Positions 12,220 through 28,246 of a stretch of DNA of 64,000 nucleotides are shown here, piece after piece; position 1 is the first letter of the stretch; each line of letters starts with the position of its first letter. Origin of the DNA: Girardinichthys multiradiatus (taxonomy: Eukaryota > Chordata > Actinopteri > Cyprinodontiformes > Goodeidae); the NCBI RefSeq assembly GCF_021462225.1, contig NC_061806.1, positions 31,059,644-31,123,643 on the forward strand. The letters are read 5' to 3'. The notes under the pieces are model-generated. The model had not been told where the DNA came from. It made no database searches and saw nothing but the letters and a program-made list of their open reading frames with translations. The position numbers were made by a program, and so were the translations under genes.

Positions 12220-13003
12220 TGCAATCTGTTCAAACATTAATTAATTGGCATTAAAGGTACCCAGCTACTTATAGTCACTAACAACTTTTACCCTGCCTCC
12301 CTAATCATAACTTGCTGCAACATGTCTATTGAAAATAATTTGTTTTGTTTCAGTAACAATAATTTCCACAGAACTAGAGAAACAATACTCCTCTGATGTA
12401 TACACGTATAAAAAGTAATGTTACCTCTCATATCCCCTCTATCATTCAAGGAGCAAAGGGGATAACATTATCCTGAGGTGCACCCGTGATTAGTACCGTT
12501 TCATCTGACTCAACACTAGATTTCTATATAAAATATCCTGATATTTGACAGAGTGCAAGATAGCATGCACTTCAACAAGCTTCAAAGACTTTTGGAAGAG
12601 AAATGGGGCCCACAGCATCACAGATTATTTACTAAACCTAACAGTGGGTGTGACAAGCTTTTTTCTTTTGTTTTATGCCAGTGTGCTGCAAGCTTTCTAC
12701 TCATGTCACCATTGTAACTTTGCATCCTGTGTAGATGCAACATAATTTAATAAAGTCAATCAACCAATTACCATCTTTTAATATCCTTTTTGTGGAACAA
12801 GGCTTCCCTGGCACAGGTGGGTATCCAGCTTCTTCTTACAGTATGCCTGAAATGCCACAAGACATGTGAAACAAAAAAGAAACATCCACCACTAAATTAA
12901 TCTTTATATTTAGCATAACTCTTCTTTTTATAACATTAAGTTAAATAAATATTTGTAGATAAAAATATATGAATAACATTACTAGTGAATTATTAAAAAG
13001 TGT
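12220..13003. other. Intergenic, downstream of tmem238
   Basis: AT-rich DNA between Tc1 copy A and the probable 3' end of tmem238. No gene was recognised. Confidence 0.45.
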
Positions 13004-13017
13004 TTTATTAATTTATT
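13004..13017 (-). terminator. Probable tmem238 polyadenylation signals
   Basis: Two AATAAA hexamers on the minus strand (plus-strand TTTATT at 13004-13009 and 13012-13017) lie about 180 bp after the tmem238 stop codon. This is a usual distance for a short 3' UTR. The cleavage site is not shown by sequence alone. Confidence 0.5.
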
Positions 13018-13194
13018 GATATATGATAAAATACCACTTTAATAAATGACAGGTAAAAAAAGCAAACACTGTTCAAAAGTAAGCATTAAAGTAAATACTT
13101 TGTAGCAGGTCAGATGGCATACATTTGATGAAATGAATATTGTATGTCTGTAACACTTGGTTTAATTGAGTAACTCTTTCTCCCACAAATACTG

Positions 13195-16100
13195 TCAAAC
13201 ACAGCTTGATTGTGAATAATTTAGGTGTTTCCGGTGGGAGAAGATCTTTCGGCTGAGTCGGCGGGCGATTCGGTCGACGGCAGAGCTGATCTGTCCAAGC
13301 TCCTTCTCTGGCGACAGGCCTTCGATGTTCCCACTGTACCACAGCACCCACCCGGCCAAAGACGCGACAACGAGAAGGACCCCTAAACAGACATTAGAAA
13401 GAAGCGTATGTTATGTTTTTTAAATTCTTTGAAACACAAGTCTATTGGCAAAATAACCTTATGGTCAAATTTCACTACAACTTTTAAATTGAAAAAGGAA
13501 CACGGATAAAACTTGGATTCCAAGTTTGCCAGACTTTAGACTAAACTTAAGCACAGTCTCCATACAGTCATGGTAAAAAGAAAGTACAATATCATGTCTT
13601 GGGTTCTCCAAATCAGGAAATAATATAACGTGGCTCTAAAGACACGGTCATTATTTAAAGAAAAAAAACAAAGCCAGTATGGAAAAGCTGTGGGAAAATT
13701 TAGGCCAATCCTTGCTGTGACCATAGGGGGCAGTAGCAGCCAGGTGCTGCTAAGCAATTGCACATGATTAACTGATCCCTTGTAAGTTTGATCATCTTTA
13801 CAAAAAGCAGGATTTCTGCCAGTTTGCTACACTGGAGCAAACTTTATGTTAACACAATGCCAAGCTGAGATGTAATCAGCAATGACCTCAAAAAAGTATT
13901 TGTTCCTGCCAATCAACATATGAGGGGTTATAAGGCCATTTCCAATCAACTTGCAAATCTAACATTTTACAAGGCAAGAAACCATGTATAAGTGAAAACA
14001 TTTCAGACAGCTGCCAATCTTCCCAAAAGTAAATTAACTTGAAGGTAAGGTTTTATCCTGCAGGTCCAGGAGCAGCATCTCAAACTCTACAGGCCTCAGT
14101 TTACTATGTTAAATGATAAAGTTCATGATAGTACAATTAGAAAAAGACTGAACAAATATGGATTGTTTAGGAGGATTAAAGAAGAAGGCCTCTTCTCTCT
14201 ACAAAGAAAACGGCAGCATTATTTAGGTTTACAAAGTTTTACCTGAATTAACCACAAGACTCCTGGAATAATGTAATTGGACAGGTAAGATCAAAATCAA
14301 GATTTTTAGCAATAATGCTAAATAATGATTGTAAAAACATTACAGAGCATGTCAGCAGAAACACCTCAAACCAGCTGTCAGGTACGGTGGTACATTGCAA
14401 TCATTTAACAAATTGTAATACAGGTCCTTCTCAAAATATTAGCATATTGTGATAAAGTTCATTATTTTCCATAATGTAATGATGAAAATTTAACATTCAT
14501 ATATTTTAGATTCATTGCACACTAACTGAAATATTTCAGGTCTTTTATTGTCTTAATACGGATGATTTTGGCATACAGCTCATGAAAACCCAAAATTCCT
14601 ATCTCACAAAATTAGCATATCATTAAAAGGGTCTCTAAACGAGCTATGAACCTAATCATCTGAATCAACGAGTTAACTCTAAACACCTGCAAAAGATTCC
14701 TGAGGCCTTTAAAACTCTCAGCCTGGTTCATCACTCAAAACACCAATCATGGGTAAGACTGCCGACCTGACTGCTGTCCAGAAGGCCACTATTGACACCC
14801 TCAAGCAAGAGGGTAAGACACAGAAAAACATTTCTGAACAAATAAGCTGTTCCCAGAGTGCTGTATCAAGGCACCTCAATGGGAAGTCTGTGGGAAGGAA
14901 AAAGTGTGGCAGAAAACGCTGCACAACGAGAAGAGGTGACCGGACCCTGAGGAAGATTGTGGAGAAGGGCCGATTCCAGACCTTGGGGGACCTGCAGAAG
15001 CAGTGGACTGAGTCTGGAGTAGAAACATCCAGAGCCAAAGTACTTTTTTCGAATGAAAGCAAATTCTGCATGTCATTCGGAAATCAAGGTGCCAGAGTCT
15101 GGAGGAAGACTGGGGATAACGAAATGCCAAAATGCCAGAAGTCCAGTGTCAAGTACCCATAGTCAGTGATGGTCTGGGGTGCCGTGTCAGCTGCTGGTGT
15201 TGGTCCACTGTGTTTTATCAAGGGCAGGGTCAATGCAGCTAGCTATCAGGAGATTGTGGAGCACTTCATGCTTCCATCTGCTGTAAAGCTTTATGGAGAT
15301 GAAGATTTCATTTTTCAGCACGACCTGGCACCTGCTCACAGTGCCAAAACCACTGGTAAATGGTTTACTGACCATGGTATCACTGTGCTCAATTGGCCTG
15401 CCAACTCTCCTGACCTGAACCCCATAGAGAATCTGTGGGATATTGTGAAGAGAACGTTGAGAGACTCAAGACCCAACACTCAGGATGAGCTAAAGGCCGC
15501 TATCGAAGCATCCTGGGCCTCCATAAGACCTCAGCAGTGCTACAGGCTGATTGCCTCCATGCCACGCCGCATTGAAGCAGTCATTTCTGCCAAAGGATTC
15601 CCGACCAAGTATTGAATGCATAACTGTACATGATTATTTGAAAGGTTGACGTTTTTTGTATTAAAAACACTTTTCTTTTATTGGTCGGATGAAATATGCT
15701 AATTCTGTGAGATAGGAATTTTGGGTTTTCATGAGCTGTATGCCAAAATCATCCGTATTAAGACAATAAAAGACCTGAAATATTTCAGTTAGTGTGCAAT
15801 GAATCTAAAATATATGAATGTTAAATTTTCATCATGACATTATGGAAAATAATTAACTTTATCACAGTCAGTCAGTCATTTTCTACCGCTTATTCCACAG
15901 TGGGTCGCGGGGGAGCTGGTGCCTATCTCCAGCAGTCTATGGGCGAGAGACAAGGTACACCCTGGACAGGTCGCCAGTCCATCGCAGGGCAACTTTATCA
16001 CGATATGCTAATATTTTGAGAAGGACCTGTATTAGACAAAGATATCATGAAAAAATCCAAAATGCAATTTTAAACAAATGATTTTATTTTCAAAGGGAAA

Positions 16101-16982
16101 GAAACAATTTAAAGCAATCTGACCCAAGTAAAAAAGTAAGATCTACTAACCAAACACCCTCAGTGGCAACAGCTGCCATCAGGCTTTAGAAATAACAGAC
16201 AGAGTTTTTTAAACTGCCACCAAGGAATGTTGGTCGACTCTTCTTTGAAGAGTTGTCTTAATTTAGCCACGTTGGAAGGTTTTTGAGCATGAAGGCCTGT
16301 TTAAAGTATGCCCCAGCATCTCAATCAGATTTAAGTCTGAACTTTAATTAAGCCACTCAAAAACCATGACTTTTTATAAGCGATTCAGAGGGAGACCTGC
16401 TTGTGTGCATTGGATCATAGTCTTGCTGAATTCCCCAAATGTGCTTGATCTTAAGGTCACCAACTGATGGTCAAACATTTGGCCAGATAGAATTTTGGCT
16501 ACGGAGCGAAATTCATGGTCCTGCAGCAGCAAAGTATCCTTAAACCATCACACTACCGCCACCATGTCTGACAGCAGGTATAATGCTCTTTTTCTGAAAT
16601 GCTGTGTAAGTGTCATGCCATATGTAACATGACACACTTTCCAAAAGGCTCACCTCGTCAACAGAAGAAATCTGTAGAAAGAAATAATTTTTACAGCACT
16701 GCAGCGGTACTGGGAGTACCATACTAAATCATACAATCAGACAGTAAATTGACTGCAAACAATAACATAATGAACATCAGCTTCAGTAAAAACAAGTCAG
16801 CATTATAAACAACAAAAATTTAGATAAATACCACTATAAACTAGGAAGTCTCCAAATTCTTGTCCCTTAATCTCCAAAGAGACAAAGACTCCCACCAGCA
16901 GAGAGACTCCTCCCAGTAGATCCATTAGCACCGCAAACGCCAGTGCCAGTTTACAGTGAGACAGGTCATCACACATGCCCAT
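13195..16982 (-). CDS. tmem238: Transmembrane protein 238, two coding exons
   Basis: Coding exons are 16982-16832 (151 nt, starts MGMCDDLSHCKLAL) and 13382-13195 (188 nt, stop TGA at 13197-13195), joined at phase 1 to give 112 aa. The acceptor before the start exon (CCTCTTTCCCAG, exon from 16989), the donor GTATTT after 16832 and the acceptor CTGTTTAG before 13382 all fit GT-AG rules. Residues about 11-35 and 49-68 are hydrophobic membrane segments. The conserved family block QEFGDFLVYSG...LAGWVLWYSGNIE spans the splice. The C-terminal tail is basic (RIARRLSRKIFSHRK). TMEM238 proteins are small two-pass membrane proteins whose biochemical role I do not know. The 3.4 kb intron holds Tc1 copy B and two relics. 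The start could in principle be the Met at residue 3. The gene is head-to-head with ccdc106. Confidence 0.87.
13880..14400 (+). mobile_element. Degenerate Tc1-like relic
   Basis: Fragments resemble the end of a fish Tc1-like transposase gene region: a stretch on filling the 'head' pocket (GGTCCAGGAGCAGCATCTCAAA-like, 14060-14085), AAAAAGACTGAACAAATATGG (14141-14162) and a CCTCAAACCAGCTGTCAGGTACGG-like piece (14366-14390). No intact ends or frame remain. It sits directly upstream of copy B. Confidence 0.4.
14749..15615 (+). pseudogene. Tc1-like transposase, one stop and D-to-N change (copy B)
   Basis: One frame runs from MGKTADLTAVQKATI to the stop after FPTKY, broken only by TAG at 15160-15162. 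Relative to copy A, an in-frame deletion joins SGVETSRA directly to KVLFSNESKF, removing the segment between the DNA-binding domain and the catalytic core. The FSDES block reads FSNES, so the first catalytic aspartate appears to be asparagine. The second D (QHDLAPAH) and the NPIEN glutamate remain. It is therefore inactive for at least three reasons. Confidence 0.9.
15866..15990 (-). repeat. 5'-truncated SINE tail inserted in Tc1 terminal repeat
   Basis: 125 bp matching the 3' half of the SINE at 38518-38862: on the minus strand CGACCTGTCCAGGGTGTACC, a GGAGATAGGCACCAGCTCCC-like block, CCGCGACCCACTGTGGAATA and a final TGACTGACTGACT repeat. It is flanked by an 11-bp direct duplication, AACTTTATCAC, at 15855-15865 and 15991-16001. 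This shows retroposition into an already resident Tc1 copy. Confidence 0.9.
16100..16735 (-). mobile_element. Degenerate DNA-transposon relic
   Basis: Contains phrases common to a decayed fish Tc1/mariner-like repeat: GGTCACCAACTGATGGTCAAA (16456-16476), ACCATCACACTACCGCCACCATG (16543-16565) and TTTCTGAAATGCTGTGTAAGTG (16592-16613). No ends or reading frame could be defined. It lies in the tmem238 intron. Confidence 0.4.
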
Positions 16983-16989
16983 GGTGAGA

Positions 16990-18999
16990 CTGGGAAAGAG
17001 GGAAAGAACTTAAAAACCTCCAGCAAGGAGAAATGGATGTATGAATAAAAAACAATTGAGCAGCTACAGCTGTAAAGTTTCTAAAGCACAAAACATCTGC
17101 TATACTTACAACCTATGTACAAATATCACAGTATAGTGGTAAACATGATAGTGAGATCTGTAGATGAAATTACATTCTAGGGTACCATTTTATCTTCTAG
17201 ATTCTTAAGCAATTATTATTTTCTCCCCTAATATGTTAGCTTTATTTGCTGAAAATCATGTGCTTTTCAGCAATTAAATAATTAAAACTTACAAAATAAA
17301 ACTTACAGCATGAATTTACAATTATTATGTTGCTCCACAAACAGGTAAAAACCCCTGATCTGAGAAACACTTACTTTAAACTCCTAAAACTCTTCATATA
17401 ATTTACTTAGCATTATTGATAATGTTATCAATTTATCATCAAAAGACATTAGTTCTGTGTGCATTCTGTTGATGAACCAACATATCTCATGCTTTTAAAC
17501 ATATTTTTACATAAAGAGACCTAAACAGTGGGATAAATATTGTCTTGTGTTACTTGTTGGTTAAATCCAAAACTCATAAAGTCTTTCTCATGTTTCCTGA
17601 TGTCGAACTTTTTATATACTGATATATTGATACATTTTCTTGAACTTATGAGATACATGAAGAGTGCTGAATCAGAGAGGAAATTAAAGAAATAAAAATA
17701 ACTTTAAGATTGATTATTTTAATATTCAAAGCAAGGCAAATATTTGCAAGTGGAATACTGACATAAAGTTAGAGTTAAACAGATATAAAGAAGAACTTTA
17801 ATATTTAGAGCAGAAAATTGAGTATTTTATCTTTAACCAACAGCATAATAGAGTCACAGTGAATAAATAGAGATGTGCACACAATACCAGCAGTCCAACA
17901 TGGTGCACAAGAGGAAGAGATGACTACAGAAGCAACATGAATTAAACAATAATAGCACTTTGGACTTCAGTTAGTGAGGTGTCCAACAGGTGGCTCTAAG
18001 GTGAAGCGAATGTGGTACATTCTGATCTGAGTGAAGTGGGTCATTTGATTAAAATGTTGACTGCAGAGGGGAAAACATATAAAGAACTGCAGGAAATGGT
18101 AAGCTTCTCAGTTTAAATGATCTCAAATGCTTGAAGCTAAAATCAGAGAGATGTTTAAGTAAAACTGAAAGGCACCATTCAAATGGTCCAAAGAATAGCC
18201 AGAATGGAACAGCCCAATACTCCTTTTTTCTCAATTTCTATAGGTTGATGACACATTTGCTACATTTTTATTCACGTTTTAAATTGGAACAGAATGTGTA
18301 GTTTTGAACTTTGGACTTTGAGCTTTACTCATTTTTTAAAAACAATGCCTTTATTTTAACACAACTGTATGAGAAATGCTTCTAAAAGGGTTATTTTTGT
18401 ACTTATTTGAATACCTTCATTTGAAATACCAACTCAAATGTTTCTGTTCCTTTTTAAAACAAACATTTTAAAAAGGGACAATACTGCACTTCAATCAAGG
18501 TTTTTTCCCCTTCCTTTCTCTTAGTGTTTCTTATTTACTCAAATTTTAGTAGTAAGTCTTTTTTGTGTTTTCTTTGGTGTTATTAATTTCTTTTTAGACT
18601 ATTGGTTTTGATCTTGTTTTTTATTATAGGTTGCTTGATGTTTGGGTTTTATTACTATAATTTGCTCTCATGCTAACATTTACCTGAAACTCACTGAGCA
18701 CAAGCTGATGCATCTCGGCTGGTCACTTTGTATGTATATATAAAAACTCTATCTTAACTGAAATAATACCAACTGAGTAACTGATTAAATGGCTAACTTT
18801 GTAGCAGGAGTACATGATGTCCTACAGCAACATGTTAGAGATTACAGTCAGAAAGACTTAAGCATGACTTGAGGGAAGTATTAAAAGTATCTCACGTTGA
18901 CAACCTAAAATCACAGAGTGCAGATATTTCAGGGCTCAAAGTGAACTCGTTCTGAATAAATAAAACAATTCAACACAATTATTTAAACTTTGTACTTAC
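16990..18999 (-). other. tmem238 5' UTR intron, otherwise nothing seen
   Basis: Intron between the proposed non-coding first exon (ending 19000, donor GTAAGTAC) and the coding exon starting at 16989. AT-rich, with no further exon or repeat boundary recognised. Confidence 0.5.
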
Positions 19000-19200
19000 T
19001 TGTTTGTTCGATTTCTGCTCGACTTGTGTTGCTCAAAAGAGTTTTTTTTTCCTTTCTCTTATTTCCTGCACTTCCGTGTTTACTGTTCTTACTTTTCTCC
19101 CCTACCTGGGCCCCTCCCTTCAGGTGAGACGTTTCTGTAGGCGGGTTTGTCGCATTCACTGACAATCTCGGCATTTTAGGCTTTCAAATTGGAAAAGGCT
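19000..19200 (-). other. Probable tmem238 first (5' UTR) exon
   Basis: On the minus strand a strong donor, A|GTAAGTAC, follows base 19000. The upstream edge is unknown. It contains an ATG at 19174-19172 that opens a frame of about 58 codons to the donor (MPRLSVNATNPPTETSHLKG...). If spliced to the exon at 16989, that frame is out of phase with the tmem238 ATG and stops 58 nt inside the tmem238 coding sequence. Either transcription starts downstream of 19174 or this is an overlapping upstream ORF. Confidence 0.5.
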
Positions 19201-19929
19201 ACACAAACGTAACCATAAGCCAAAGCCCAACGGTTTGTCACCACAAACTCCCACATGTTGTATACTTTACCAGAAAGACGTGATAAGATATGATTTTACT
19301 CATTTTAAATTTCAAGTAGCCTAATCTATTTCTTTAATAGAGACTTACACTCTCTGATCAAAACAAATGTTTTCTTGTAAATGTTCACGTTACTAGAATT
19401 TTTATGTGCATAGATGAAAACCTGTTTTCAAGATTTTATTTTAATTTTTCATTTCCGCTGCACATCAAATATTGCACTTCATGCTTTTATTTATTCCCCT
19501 CAGTAGGCTAATTGTTATCCTTTCAGCGATAAATAAAAAGAAGCGACTAACGTACACTATTTTTTGTTAAAACGTGCAATATAATATCCTCTGGTGGAAA
19601 CATCCTAAAATGTTTGCAGAAAGAAGCTTTCTCTATATAACATACAGACTTTTTTTTATTTCTGTAATGTAACTGGAAGGTGCTCTGCGCATGTGTGAGT
19701 TGAACCAAACTGAGTGCCTTCCACCTGTGGAGGCTGATTATAATCAGGTAATTGCCGCTGTGGGCCGAGTATCTGCTCTGCGGCGTATCGGCTGATGTGG
19801 CACCGTTTCAGGCTGTATTACAGAAGTATAACCGCGAACAAGACGCCTGGAGATAAATTATAACAGGCTACTGCGGACATTCACCTTATTATTGCGCCAC
19901 TTCAACTTTAACTGTCAGACTCTGCTGTC
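19201..19929. promoter_or_regulatory. Candidate bidirectional promoter, tmem238/ccdc106
   Basis: About 730 bp between the divergent first exons. The part nearest ccdc106 (about 19680-19929) is less AT-rich than the surroundings and has several CpGs. I found no TATA box at a convincing place. The ccdc106 leader may contain upstream ATGs at 19692 and 19794, the latter with a 22-codon ORF, depending on the unknown start site. The promoter call is inferred from layout, not from a defined motif. Confidence 0.4.
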
Positions 19930-25703
<5,774 letters not shown>

Positions 25704-26095
25704 GAAAAAGGAAGCCCAAGAAGGACAGTCCTGTTGAAAATATAAATTCTCCTTTGCCTTAAAAAAAAGTTACTCAAATGGTTCAGTATTGTTGCTACAA
25801 GCTAAAACACAAGATTAAGTCTAAATATAACAGATCTATATGATAAAGTTTTTTTTTTTACATGTTGAGTAGCTTTTACTTACTCTCTCTTTTGCCTTCC
25901 TCAATTTAGTTTTGTAACACAGTTGCCTTCAGTGTCTAAGTTGTTTTGTTTTTGCTTTTGTTTGTACATTACCTAAAGATCTGTATTACTTTGTTTCAAA
26001 GATTGCCCCTGAAAAAAAAAGTTTTCTTAAAGGGGATTTTTTTTACTCAACACAGAGATAATTTGGACTTTGTGGTTTAGTGTTTTGCACAGAAA

Positions 26096-26277
26096 AATAA
26101 ATGCTGAAGTTGCATAGTTTGTTTTCTTGTCATAATTTAAAACAAGTTTATTTGTCACTGTTTTGCATATATCAGCTTGAAAGTTGAAGTAATTCCCTAA
26201 GAAATATTGATGTTGCTGCAATTTGTAGAATCTTGTTACCAATCTTGTTACACTGTTATATGGTGTTATAAAATAAA
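26096..26277 (+). terminator. Candidate ccdc106 polyadenylation signals
   Basis: AATAAA occurs at 26096-26101 and 26272-26277, about 390 and 570 bp after the ccdc106 stop. Either could define the 3' end, so 25704 to roughly 26300 is the likely 3' UTR. Transcript data would be needed to choose. Confidence 0.5.
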
Positions 26278-26299
26278 ATAGGTGCAGTAGTTTGTGTCT

Positions 26300-26937
26300 G
26301 ACTGAAGTTAAAGAAAAATATGTCATTTTTATATATGTTGGGCATTTTCTACGGGCTTAGATTTTTTTATTTAATGCCCATGTTCTATCGGTGGCTTTTA
26401 GAATTAAAACAGCGTTCTAGATGTGAGAGAAATGAACGAAACTGTAAAATATTCCTGCTTCAATGTTGCGGCTCAAAAATCATCAGCGCCCTCTAGTGTA
26501 GAACATACGTAATGCACAGGAGGAGCTTTTCTTTAAAAAGAAATACAAATATTTCCGCGATTGTAACTCCCTGGTAAAATAGTGAATCACACCATATATT
26601 GTTTAGTACATTATATTGAAATTTTTAAAGTCTAATATATAAATTGCAAAAAAGCGAAAAGGTACAAAGATGTGACTGATGTTAATGGTACTGATGCATT
26701 TTTCCACAGTATTCAAAGCTTAGAGGGACTTCAAGGAGAACGAGATAACTTCCTCCCTCAGCCTATTTATTTTATATGTCTCTACATACGAATTATACAA
26801 CAGATCTACACTATAATACAGGGAATACTATTTTGTTGTTTCTCAGGGTCTCATGAATACAAACGTGCAATTTATCCTTTAGCTGGCCATAAATATGTAG
26901 TTTTCCTCTCATGAAATTGTGTTTGGTCTTTTGTTTT
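26300..26937. other. Intergenic, nothing assigned
   Basis: AT-rich spacer between ccdc106 and a SINE. No exon or repeat boundary recognised. Confidence 0.45.
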
Positions 26938-27275
26938 GGGCTACATGGTGGTACACTTGGTAGCCTGTTGCCTTACAGCATGAAGATTTTTTGGTTCAAA
27001 TCCCGACCTGGAGTCTTTTTGCATGGAGTTTGCATGTTCTCCCCAGGCATGTGTGGGTTCTTTCTGGGTATTCTGGTGTCCTCCCCAGTCCAAAAACATA
27101 ACTGTTAGGCTAATAGATCTATCTAAAAATGTCCTTAGGTATGAGTGTGTGTGCATTGTTGTTTGTCCTCTGTGATGGACTGGCGACCTGTCCAGGGTGT
27201 ACCCTGCCTGTTGTCCAATAACTGCTGAAGTTAGGCACCAGCTTCCCCACGACCATGCACAGAAAAGCATGTATA
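26938..27275 (+). repeat. tRNA-derived SINE with RTE-like tail
   Basis: The head GGGCTACATGGTGGTACACTT and the B-box-like GGTTCAAATCCC (26993-27004) are followed by the family body (GGAGTTTGCATGTTCTCCCC, GACCTGTCCAGGGTGTACCC) and an ATGATGGATGTATGG tail. It is more diverged than the copy at 38518. It lies between ccdc106 and cnot3. Confidence 0.82.
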
Positions 27276-27937
27276 GATGATGGATGTATGGTTTTGTTTT
27301 GTTTGTCTTTGTTCAAAACCTAAACATAGGAATGAAACTGTACTTTTTTTTTAGCCTGCAAGTTTTATACACCAGCTATTCACAAAACATGATTTTTAAA
27401 AGGTCGTGTAGATTATGCAGTATAAAACAATTTTTTTCAGTTTATTTTTTAATGCTTTATTCACCTTTACAGAGATGTAAAAATAACAATTGTTACTTTG
27501 CATAATAGAACAGGACCAAATAAGGGCAAGGCCTAAAAAAACAAAAACAAATAAGCAAACACATTCAAAGCATGAAACTAACATAAAGCTTATATTAGAC
27601 TGGCTAAAATAGCAATAGTTTTTTTTTTTCCAGTTTCATAAGATCTTTCATCTTTCAACTGGTTGATATACATCAGCAATTACAATTATCGAGGGGAGGT
27701 ACCATTTTAATTTTAACTTTAAAAATGGAGGTAGCTGATTTCTTTATATACTTGTATGAAGGTTAAATGAATTTTAACCAAATAACCTGTGTCTACTGGC
27801 AAGTTTTCGTAAAATTAAACGTGCTCCAAAATAAAGACAATGTTGTCCATGATTGCTGATCCTTGACGTCAACACAACAAAACTCTATTTCCCAGAAAAA
27901 ACTGCCGCCAGGTTACCCTTTGACCTCTATAAATGAT
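27276..27937. other. Intergenic upstream of cnot3 promoter
   Basis: AT-rich DNA with no gene or clear repeat. It passes into the CCAAT-rich promoter region on its right. Confidence 0.4.
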
Positions 27938-28115
27938 CCAATCATAACCCAAGTTAGCCTGGAAGTAGTTATAGCGCAGAGTTTTGATAGACGGCAAGCT
28001 GTAACCAATAGAAGCAGTGATTTAGTGGAAGTTGCCCAATCACAGGCGAAATAGGCGGGACCAGTGACCGACAGGGCATCCGAGGAGGAGGAGGTGTTCC
28101 TGGTAGCCATCTTGG
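27938..28115 (+). promoter_or_regulatory. Probable cnot3 promoter with CCAAT boxes and YY1-like site
   Basis: Three CCAAT motifs (27938-27942, 28015-28019, 28036-28040) precede GCCATCTTGG at 28106-28115, a textbook YY1 element (AAGATGGC on the minus strand) often found at or just after the start sites of TATA-less housekeeping genes. The GC content rises here. The start site is inferred to lie near 28100-28130. Binding is predicted from motifs only. Confidence 0.55.
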
Positions 28116-28246
28116 ATGTGCGGGGTAATTGTTTAGCGAGAGGAATTGACAAATTTATTTTAAAAAATAAGCCTTATTATTGAAGTGCTGAGGATCTCTT
28201 GGAGTTAACTGACAGAGGATCTAAATATCATCACGGACAAGCGGAG
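28116..28246 (+). other. cnot3: Probable cnot3 non-coding first exon
   Basis: Ends at donor GGAG|GTAAAT after 28246. The next exon starts at 32665 behind acceptor TTTTTTCCTGCAG and carries the start codon. The 5' edge is an estimate from the YY1-like site. Confidence 0.5.

Larger units (their letters stand above)
14421..16029 (+). mobile_element. Tc1-like DNA transposon, copy B
   Basis: Same family as copy A, with about 200-bp inverted repeats and an intact TA duplication (14419-14420 and 16030-16031). It lies in the tmem238 intron on the strand opposite to the gene. The right inverted repeat is interrupted by a 125-bp SINE fragment at 15866-15990. The internal gene has an in-frame deletion, one stop and a changed catalytic residue. 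Confidence 0.93.
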
